Positions 1-10,600 of a stretch of DNA of 64,000 bases are shown here, one piece after another. A model generated the notes under the pieces. It did no database searches and was not told where the DNA came from. It was given only the letters and a program-made list of their open reading frames with translations. Made by a program: the position numbers and the translations under genes. Numbering within the stretch: position 1 is the stretch's first letter; the number at the start of each line of letters is the position of its first letter. This stretch comes from an uncultured Clostridium sp. (GTDB lineage: Bacteria > Bacillota > Clostridia > TANB77 > CAG-508). The stretch covers positions 1-64,000 of the forward strand of contig CAMTJT010000002.1 in NCBI GenBank assembly GCA_947073285.1, in the 5' to 3' direction.

Positions 1-1
1 A

Positions 2-3148
<3,147 letters not shown>

Positions 3149-3225
3149 AAATCAAAGTAACAAAAATTAGATAAAGCTAGATTGTAGATCTAATATCCAG
3201 ACAGAATTTCTAGAAGGTAATAAGA

Positions 3226-3349
3226 AAGGTGTGTGCTAATGGAAGCAAAGCTTCCGATGCACACTTGTGCAAGTTGCTTTACAACTGCATAGACTAAGGA
3301 AACCTAACCTTGTTGTACAGCAAAAATCTGCGATTTTTCCTATACAATA
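3226..3349 (-). repeat. Interspersed three-hairpin repeat, copy A
   Basis: On the minus strand this matches the copies at 34061-34180 and 44501-44600. Shared blocks include TACAACAAGGTTAG, a hairpin around GCAGTTGTAAAGCAACTTGC, and GGAAGCTTTGCTTCC (6-bp stem). Copies A and B also share a hairpin with GTATAG and CTATAC/CTGTAC ends. It lies downstream of the pilin-like gene. It carries no coding signal and looks like a small non-autonomous or REP-like element. Confidence 0.75.
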
Positions 3350-3390
3350 AAATAAAGGGATTGGAGAGAAAAAATTCAATCCCTCAATAT

Positions 3391-3431
3391 AGAAAAACGT
3401 GTGAAAAATAAAATTATTCACACGTTTTTCT
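3391..3431 (+). terminator. Strong bidirectional terminator hairpin
   Basis: AGAAAAACGTGTGAA at 3391-3405 pairs perfectly with TTCACACGTTTTTCT at 3417-3431 (15-bp stem, T-run on the right). A weaker hairpin (GGGATTG/CAATCCC, 3357-3383) precedes it. Together they end transcription from the pilin-like gene and, read the other way, from the AbiE pair. Confidence 0.7.
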
Positions 3432-3562
3432 GTAAACTAGCATGACGAAAAAACAGAAATAGATTTTTCTAAAAATTGAAATGAATTTGTTAGACATCGT
3501 ACAGAGAATAGGATATAACGGAAAAAAGGTTTTATACAATTGAATATCATTACCAATTTATT

Positions 3563-4507
3563 TTATACACACATCTCACTATGTATTTTTTCTAATACCT
3601 TTTTAATATGATTTATACTAACTTTATATTTATCATCTAAAACATATTTATTCTGCATATTTTCAAATTCTCTTATTAGAGAATCACTAAACTCCAATTT
3701 AAAATAACTAAAATCTTTGATTTCTGTTTTTTCATCTATACCACCAATTTGTACTTTTTCTTCTTGCCTTTTATAATCTATCAGTTTATTTAATTTATCC
3801 TTATCATTTAATAACTTTTGAATTTGATCGTTGTTAAATAATACTGATATATCATATAAATGCTTTGCTGTATCCATATACATATTTCTTATATAATAAA
3901 ACTCTGTTGCAAATATTTTATCTATAAACATTCTCTCTAATTTTATTATTTCAATTTTTATTTTTGTAACATCAAATTGCTCTTCTAAAATTTTCTTTTC
4001 TTTATTATTTGCTAATTTATATATTAAAGGCTCTATGTAGTATTTTTCAGTTGGTTCGCTTACAGTAAAAGAAGTGGATTCTACTTGTATTTTTTCTGCT
4101 CTTTGCAAAGGTATTTCACTATCTTCGTATACTGATGTATATTGGTAAACTCCTGTAACACTGCCTTTATTATCTATACACTCATCTTTTATTAGTTCTA
4201 AGCCTTCTATTTCATAACCTAAAGCAGATTCTTTTAATCTCTTCTTGTTTCTTGTATTAGATTCTTCTGGTAAAACTTTTACAGTTAAATCAATATCTTC
4301 TGAAAAACGATTCATTGTATCTAAAATTTTATATACTGCTGTACCACCTTTAAAATAGGCTTTTAAATAATTTTGCTTTTTAGATAATTCTTTAAGAACT
4401 AAACATACATAATAGTCTTTCTCTATTATGTCCTTATCTATATATTCTCTCTCTTTAATAATTTCTATAAAATTTTCAAATTCGAATTTATTTAAATGTA
4501 GTAACAT
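3563..4507 (-). CDS. abiEii: AbiEii/AbiGii-type nucleotidyltransferase toxin
   Basis: This 314-residue protein has the hallmark of the AbiEii/AbiGii nucleotidyltransferase toxins: K53-GGT (residues 53-56) followed by RFSEDIDL at 67-74, where the two acidic residues coordinate metal. In this family the enzyme uses NTPs to modify tRNA or another target and stops growth; the target here is unknown. It lies 8 bases downstream of the antitoxin gene on the same strand, with an AGGAG sequence close before the ATG, so the pair is an operon. The gene is of normal length and looks intact. Confidence 0.85.
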   Translation of the reverse strand: MLLHLNKFEFENFIEIIKEREYIDKDIIEKDYYVCLVLKELSKKQNYLKAYFKGGTAVYKILDTMNRFSEDIDLTVKVLPEESNTRNKKRLKESALGYEIEGLELIKDECIDNKGSVTGVYQYTSVYEDSEIPLQRAEKIQVESTSFTVSEPTEKYYIEPLIYKLANNKEKKILEEQFDVTKIKIEIIKLERMFIDKIFATEFYYIRNMYMDTAKHLYDISVLFNNDQIQKLLNDKDKLNKLIDYKRQEEKVQIGGIDEKTEIKDFSYFKLEFSDSLIREFENMQNKYVLDDKYKVSINHIKKVLEKIHSEMCV

Positions 4508-4515
4508 TATATCTC

Positions 4516-5163
4516 CTATCTTGCTAGTATAAATAATTTATCTAATACTTTTCTATTATTTGTTTCTCTAGCATATTTTATAATTTTTTCAAAGTCTAAT
4601 TTGCATTCTTCTATAATTCTATATAAAATTTCATCTGCATTTTGGGCTTCAATATAAATATTATCTTTATTATCTAAAATGTCTATAAACTGCAAATATC
4701 TATAATTTTCATTTGTTATTTCTATTTTGGGTTTTGTTATATAAGTTCTTAATCTTCCATCATATTGTTTATGATATTTACATTCATTTGTTACTATATC
4801 TGTTACATTTGGAACTAATGTTGTTAGCCCTAATTTATTAAATAATTTTGCACCTACTATATAACCTTTTATATTTCCATCTTTATCTTCCAAATATTTT
4901 AATTTTCTTAATTTATTTGTATTTAATGGAACTTCGCCGAACATACTAATAATTGGTTTATAATATACTCCTTTATATTCTGCTTTTATAATACCTTCAT
5001 TTTTTAGTCTATTTAAAATAACATTTATATTTTTTAATACGCTTTCTTGTTTATTATCGTTTTCGCATTGCTGTATAACATATTTTTTTATGTCTTCAAT
5101 AAATATTGGCTCATCTTTTGGATATTGTTCTATATATTCTAAAACTAATTTACAAATATTCAT
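4516..5163 (-). CDS. abiEi: AbiEi-type antitoxin (DUF6088-like), partner of the nucleotidyltransferase toxin
   Basis: This 215-residue protein has an N-terminal winged-helix-like region (about 1-75) ending in GIIKAEYKGVYYKP, then FGEVPLN and a mixed alpha/beta C-terminal part, the architecture of DUF6088/AbiEi antitoxins. In the type IV AbiE system the antitoxin does not bind the toxin directly; it represses the operon and counteracts the toxin's effect. The start has a good AAGGAGGT ribosome binding site. Upstream (5180-5240) is extremely AT-rich with TATAAT-like elements and imperfect inverted repeats that could be its operator. Confidence 0.78.
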   Translation of the reverse strand: MNICKLVLEYIEQYPKDEPIFIEDIKKYVIQQCENDNKQESVLKNINVILNRLKNEGIIKAEYKGVYYKPIISMFGEVPLNTNKLRKLKYLEDKDGNIKGYIVGAKLFNKLGLTTLVPNVTDIVTNECKYHKQYDGRLRTYITKPKIEITNENYRYLQFIDILDNKDNIYIEAQNADEILYRIIEECKLDFEKIIKYARETNNRKVLDKLFILAR

Positions 5164-5242
5164 GAGTTTTACCTCCTTTTGTTATTGATTTGTAATATTT
5201 ATTATATATTATATACTTTATAATAACATTATATTCATTTTT

Positions 5243-5437
5243 TTAGAATTTGTCAAATATATATCTATAATAGTTAAATATGTATTTCTTTTGTTCTTCT
5301 GTAATATCTGCAATATACACAATATCCTTTAATTTTTCCATATATAATGTTTTATCTCGTCTATCTTCTTTATAATTACTTTTTCCCTCTGTATTTGAAA
5401 TTTTATAATATGCATATGGATTTCTATATTTAAACAT
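5243..5437 (-). CDS. Small hypothetical protein, possibly a gene remnant
   Basis: This 64-residue frame is rich in Tyr, Lys and Asp (for example ADITEEQKKYIFNYYRYIF near the end). I do not recognise it. There is no clear ribosome binding site before the ATG at 5437, and it sits beside broken genes, so it may be the tail of a decayed gene or not expressed at all. Confidence 0.3.
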   Translation of the reverse strand: MFKYRNPYAYYKISNTEGKSNYKEDRRDKTLYMEKLKDIVYIADITEEQKKYIFNYYRYIFDKF

Positions 5438-5532
5438 ATTATAGAAAATATTATTATGAGTTAAAATTATAATTTAAAGGTAGATTTTGTACCTTTTTAT
5501 ATGAATGTTCAAAAAGAGGGAGTTGAATTATA

Positions 5533-5664
5533 GTGGATAGAAGTAGAAATTCAGTGGAGTTTGCTAAATACAGATTACAAAGAGCAAAGGAAACATTAGA
5601 AAGTGCAATTGCACTGTATGATAGAAAAGACTTAATAGGAGCAAATCTCGTAAGTTCAACATAA
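5533..5664 (+). pseudogene. Truncated HEPN-domain-like gene
   Basis: A GTG at 5533, preceded by GAGGGAG, opens a 43-residue frame with YRLQRAKETLESAIALYDRK followed by DLIGAN. This is the first helices of HEPN-domain proteins, in which a Tyr/Leu-rich helix precedes AANRAYYAIFHA. Here the frame becomes LVSST and stops just where the second helix should begin, so the gene is broken by an insertion or deletion. HEPN proteins are often RNase toxins paired with nucleotidyltransferases, which fits the neighbouring island. Confidence 0.5.
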
Positions 5665-5706
5665 ATAGACGATATATATAATTATGAAAACAAAAAACAT
5701 ATGCAA

Positions 5707-5750
5707 AACTTCAAGCGATTTCTATATAATTATAGATTTTGCTTGAGGTT
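5707..5750. repeat. Imperfect 20-bp inverted repeat within the decayed HEPN region
   Basis: Bases 5707-5726 pair with 5731-5750 with two mismatches and two G-T wobbles around a TAAT loop. The outer parts are AACTTCAAGC and GCTTGAGGTT. It lies directly after the truncated HEPN-like gene and could be an inserted mini-element or a structured RNA. No T-run follows. Confidence 0.6.
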
Positions 5751-5867
5751 ATAATTTACTCAAATATCATTAGTTGTAAGCACTCGATAAAAGAGTGTAT
5801 AGAATTAGAGTGGTACATAGAGCAGACTTCAATAAATGGATGGAGTTATGATGATTTAGCACTTTAA
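5748..5867 (+). pseudogene. Possible fragment of a DUF1016/PDDEXK-like protein
   Basis: This short frame without a start codon ends with ELEWYIEQTSINGWSYDDL. It resembles the W-Y-I-x-Q-T-x-x-x-G-W-S pattern of the DUF1016 nuclease family. It is too short to be sure and is offered only as a possible relic in a gene-poor stretch. Confidence 0.22.
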
Positions 5868-5943
5868 ATCAAAAGTGATTTATATATATGCCATGGTGTA
5901 GGTTTGTAATATCTCCTAATCCTGCTTAGCATTTATCAGCATT

Positions 5944-6777
5944 TTAATTGTTATTTTCAAATAATTCTTTAATATATAATTCTCTATTTTTAAGTTCATT
6001 ATTTTTACCTTGTAATAAATTTTCAAAAAACATAATTAAATAATCAAATGTAGGATAAATTCCTTTTGGAATATTTCCATAGTTACTTCTAATTAGTGCA
6101 TTTCTAAAATATAAGCTTTTATCTTTAAACATATCATTATTAACATTAAATCCCATATTCTTAAGATATTTTTCAATAAATACTGCTATTGTTCTTGTAT
6201 TGCCCTCTCCAAAAGGATGTACTTGCCAAATGCTTGAAGTGAATTTTGCAATATGTTTGATTAATTCATCATTATTTAGCTTTGAATAATCAAATTCTTT
6301 TTCTTTTTTAAAATCATAATCAAAATAGCTTTCTATATCTTGATAATTTACATATTTAATGGTATCGCCATTTAGGATATGCTCTTTTTTGGTAATATTA
6401 TAATTCCTATAGTTACCTGCAAAATCATAAATGTCCTTAAATAGATATTTATGAATATTCTTTAAAGTTATAGGGCTAAAACCAAAACTCTTATCTTCCA
6501 ATAGTTGAGCTATTCTTAAGGATACTAAATCACATTCTTTTTCTTTTTGAATATTTATATTGTTAGAGTTTTGTGTTTCATAATATGTTTTTAATAAGTT
6601 TTCTACTTCGTAATATTTTAATTCTCCATTAATATTTTTTTGAGATAAATCTAATAAATATTTAGAAGGCTCTAAATCATCAACTTTATTTAAACCAATA
6701 CCAGTGTTCCAATATTCTTGCTTTTTATTAGTATCAGTTGTTTCATTTTCAATTATATAATTTTCTTCATTAAACAT
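5944..6777 (-). CDS. Fic family protein (FIC domain AMPylase-type)
   Basis: The protein has 277 residues from the ATG at 6777, chosen because AGGAGG (complement of 6785-6790) stands 7 bases before it; a longer reading to 6870 has no ribosome binding site. The core motif HPFGEGNTR begins at about residue 187, including the catalytic His, the acidic and glycine loop residues and the final Arg. Fic enzymes transfer AMP or another nucleotide moiety to target hydroxyls. The N-terminal region (about 25-75, with GLNKVDDLEPSKYL) resembles the helical leader of stand-alone bacterial Fic proteins. I do not see a clear (S/T)xxxE(G/N) inhibitory helix, so it may be unrestrained or controlled elsewhere. 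It probably acts as a toxin or regulatory modifier within this island. Confidence 0.85.
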   Translation of the reverse strand: MFNEENYIIENETTDTNKKQEYWNTGIGLNKVDDLEPSKYLLDLSQKNINGELKYYEVENLLKTYYETQNSNNINIQKEKECDLVSLRIAQLLEDKSFGFSPITLKNIHKYLFKDIYDFAGNYRNYNITKKEHILNGDTIKYVNYQDIESYFDYDFKKEKEFDYSKLNNDELIKHIAKFTSSIWQVHPFGEGNTRTIAVFIEKYLKNMGFNVNNDMFKDKSLYFRNALIRSNYGNIPKGIYPTFDYLIMFFENLLQGKNNELKNRELYIKELFENNN

Positions 6778-7024
6778 ATAAAAACCTCCTAAAATTTCTC
6801 TTTTTAATACATTTATATTATACCATAAAATGCTTTGAATTACTATACTTTTAGCCACTTTTGCTGACAAAGATTTTAGTCAGTATCTCAGGCTTTCTTA
6901 AGTATTTTTTGTTCTATTAAGTGTCAAACTAGGGAAGAAAATGAATAATATAAAAATTTAAAAAATGTTACAAAAATATGGATAATTATTACAGTTTTAT
7001 AAAAAAGGAATAATCAAAAACCAT

Positions 7025-7053
7025 TTGACATATAATAAAAAAAGTAGTATACT
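7025..7053 (+). promoter_or_regulatory. Consensus sigma-A promoter for a candidate small RNA
   Basis: TTGACA (7025-7030) is separated by 17 bases from TATACT (7048-7053). No protein-coding frame of any size follows, but a terminator hairpin does (7104-7138). Confidence 0.55.
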
Positions 7054-7059
7054 ATATTT

Positions 7060-7138
7060 AGCTTAATTAAGTAACAAAAAACGTTATTCATAAATGTTCG
7101 AAGAAACTAAGTGTGTGGTAGCATTTAGTTTTTTCTTT
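7060..7138 (+). ncRNA. Candidate small RNA of about 75-80 nt
   Basis: The predicted transcript would start around 7060 after a near-consensus promoter. It would end at a 10-bp hairpin (AAACTAAGTG at 7104-7113 with CATTTAGTTT at 7122-7131) followed by a T-run. The body contains no start codon with a ribosome binding site. It could be a regulatory RNA or the leader of a lost gene. Confidence 0.4.
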
Positions 7139-7143
7139 TGGTC

Positions 7144-7183
7144 AAAAAAAGATAATGTAGCGAAGTGGTAGTGCTACATTATC
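7144..7183 (-). terminator. Terminator of the 43-residue protein gene
   Basis: GATAATGTAGC (7151-7161) pairs exactly with GCTACATTATC (7173-7183). On the minus strand the stem is followed by TTTTTTT, so it ends the small gene at 7198-7329. Confidence 0.7.
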
Positions 7184-7197
7184 CAAAATTTGGATAG

Positions 7198-7329
7198 CTA
7201 ATCCTCATCTTGTTTTTGGTCATTTGGTTTGTTGGCATTTTTGGCTTGATCAAGAGCTACTTGATTAAAGTCTTTTTCTTTTTGTAGTAATAATTCTACC
7301 AAATGCCATACTAGGTCTGCGTTATTCAT
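7198..7329 (-). CDS. 43-residue conserved-looking small protein
   Basis: The protein starts MNNADLVWHLVELLLQKEKD and ends in a very polar, Asn/Asp/Gln-rich tail (NANKPNDQKQDED). An excellent AAGGAGGAA ribosome binding site precedes the ATG and a dedicated terminator follows the stop, so it is very probably a real gene despite its size. The first half would form an amphipathic helix. Function unknown; there is no signal peptide or metal-binding motif. Confidence 0.65.
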   Translation of the reverse strand: MNNADLVWHLVELLLQKEKDFNQVALDQAKNANKPNDQKQDED

Positions 7330-7623
7330 AATATGTTCCTCCTTCCTCCGAGATTTCCTCTTTGAAAAGGATAGAACAATTATACTCTATATTTCGTGTG
7401 TATACAACAATATTTTCTATTTTCTTCTACACTCACTCATAATAAATTTTATTTAGCCCAATTCATAAAAGTAACCATAAAAAAATTATGTGTACTAAAA
7501 CACCTGAAAAAACTACTAAAAAGAAAAAAGGTAAAATTGTAACAAAAATTTAATATAAGAAACAAAAAAACAACTTCCGTAAAGGAATTTCCAATATTCG
7601 ACAAAAATGGAAGTAACCAACCA

Positions 7624-7651
7624 TTGAAAAATAAACAAAAAATGCTAAAAT
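7624..7651 (+). promoter_or_regulatory. Putative promoter of the first surface module
   Basis: TTGAAA (7624-7629) and TAAAAT (7646-7651) are 16 bases apart, about 50 bases before the start of the first surface protein. This is a moderate match only. Confidence 0.4.
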
Positions 7652-7699
7652 TGATATTATAGAGTAATTATGTCTAAAAAAGTAGGAGGTTACTATACA

Positions 7700-10600
7700 A
7701 TGAAAATGAAACAAAGAATGATTGGAGCAATTATGACTATGGTTTTAACAGGTAGTAATTTGCTTAGTCTAGGAAATGCAGTAATTGCAGCAGCACCAGA
7801 ACTAGAAAAGCAAAACAATAAAACAGGTCATAATAATGTAGAATTTAATAGCTATTTAGAAGGAAATGTACATGAAAAAGCCTATTCAATTGCAGAAGGC
7901 GGAAAAATGTATATTGAACTTAACGTGAAAGAAAATGGCTATTTAAAAAATACAGTAATAGAAATTGCAAATAGCAATTATGAACTAAATCGTAACCAAA
8001 TAAAAGAAGAACAAATTCAAAAAATAGAAGATGGGAAAATCTATTTAGGGCAAATAAATAGCAACCAAAAAGTAGCTATAGAACTACCATTAAGCTTTAA
8101 AAGACAAGAACAAGTAGAAAAAAATATTTTAGACAAAATCTCTGAAGTAAACTTTAGTGGAACTTATATAGATGCAAATGGAAACGAAAAAAGAGTTCAA
8201 AAAACAATATATAATCAAATAAAATGGGAAGCAAACCCACAAATAGAAGCAAATGGAGAACTAACAAAATTCATTCCTTACCAAAAAGAAGAAGAGTATG
8301 GAGTATTACTACAAACAAAAATCAATGGTTCTATTATAGAAAACAGTGTACCAGTATCACAAACTAATATAGAAATAATGGTACCAACTTTAAATGAGCA
8401 AAAACCAGAAAGAGTAAGTGTAGTAGCAAATACAACAAAAGCTACTAATGGCTTAGAAAATGGAACAAGCTTTAACAAAAATAATTACCAATATGATGTA
8501 GAAAACGCAAAACTAACCATTAGTGTAAAAAATGAAGAAAATGCACAAGGAAAAATCAATTGGAAACAAGGAAAAGATGAATACTTAGTTACCTATATAT
8601 ATACAGGAAAAGAACTTTATGACCAAGTACAAGAACAATTAGAAAAAGCCAATAGCACAAAACTAACCAAAGAAGAGCAAGAAGAAGGAAAACAAAATGA
8701 AAATGCTATTACAGGAAACATGACAGTAAAATTAGTTATGAGTTTAGCAAATAATGGCGTTATCACAAAAGACTTAAATATTCCATATATAGTAGAAGAA
8801 AAAATAGGAGAAATGACAGACTTTGGATTTGCAAGTCAAGAAAACATTAGCAAAGGTTACCTATATGCAAACTATGCTAAACAAGAAGAAAATAAACAAA
8901 TCAAAGATGGAGAAAATGAAACGACTTATGAAATGGGATATCGTGCCCAAATTTATGATACAGCACTTTGCAAAGAAATAATATTTAGAACAAATGGTGA
9001 AACATTAACAGCAAAAAAAGAAGTAGTAGCTGAAAATAACATTATTACAAAGCAAATCAAAATACAACAAGCTATCTTCCAAAAAATGTTAGGACAAGAT
9101 GGAAAAATAGAAGTATTAGACAAAGAAGAAAATGTATTAGGACAAATAGATGTAAATAGCCAAAAAGACGAACAAGGAAATTACTACATTAATATAGAAG
9201 AACATAAGGCAAATCAAGTAATAGTAAAAACATCAAGCCCAATTACAGAAGGAAGCTTAGAAATAAAAATACAAAAAGCATTTGTAAAAGACGTAAGTTA
9301 TGAAGTAAAACAAATGCAAGAATTTACAAAAATGACAGTAGGAGCAAGCATTAAAACAGATACAGATACACGTGACTTAAGTAAAGAAATTAGCTTAGAA
9401 GAGCCAGTTGCAAAAGCACAAATCAGTATACAAAAAGAAAACTTATCTACTGCAATTATCAATAAAGATGTAGATATTAATATTGTATTAGATACATCAA
9501 CCATACAAAATGCATTATATAAAAATCCAGTATTAGAAGTACAAATGCCAAAACAAATAGAAAAAGTAGAGATAAAAGATGTTAGTGTTATATTAGATGA
9601 AGAATTAAAAGTAAAAGACTACAAAGTAATTAGCCAAAACGGAAGACAAATTATTCAAATAATATTAGATGGAACACAAACCAATTACTATAGCAATAAT
9701 ACAGAAGAACAAAAAAATGTAATTGCAAAAGGAGCTAATATAATCGTTAAAACAGACTTAACCTTAGACCCATTAGCACCAAGTGCAAAAGAAAAAGTAC
9801 AAATGTATTATACTAATGAAAACACAGACCTTTATGAAAGTACATATGAAATCAAAAATAAAAAAGAAATAGAAAAGATTGGAGAAACTAGCACAGATAT
9901 TACAATAGTGGCACCAACAGGATTAGTTACTGCAAACTCAATGACAGGTTTTGATGAAGCAGATACACAAATAATGAACACCGGAAACTCTGAAATAGTA
10001 AACCCAATTAAAACAGGTGGAAGTCAAAGAACAGTAACAGTAAAAGGAGTTATAACAAATAATTATGACAATAGTTTAGAAAACGTACTTATATTAGGAA
10101 GAACACCAGCACAAGGAAATAAAGATATTGATAATGCAAGAGACTTAGGAAATACCTTTACTATGGCAATGACAAAACAAATAGAAACAACAGGAATAGA
10201 TAGTAGTAAAATAAAAATCTATTACAGTACAAATGGAAACGCAAATAAAAACTTAATAGATAGCTCAAATGGATGGACAGAAACACCAAGTAATTTAGCA
10301 GAAGTAAAAAGTTACTTAATTGCTATTGCAGGAGAAGTATCATCAAATACACAAATTACCTTTAGTTATGAAGTAAATATGCCAGCAAACCTAGGCTATA
10401 ATAACAGTACCTATACAGTTTATAAAGTATACTATGATAACAAAACACAAGGAGCAACCATTGGAGAAACCCAAACAGCAGGAGTTATTGGAATTACTAC
10501 AGGAGCAGGGCCAGAACTAGAAGTACAACTAACTTCAAATATAGAACAAAATGCGGTAGTAAGAGATAGACAATATGTAAGATTTTGGGTTACTGTAAAA

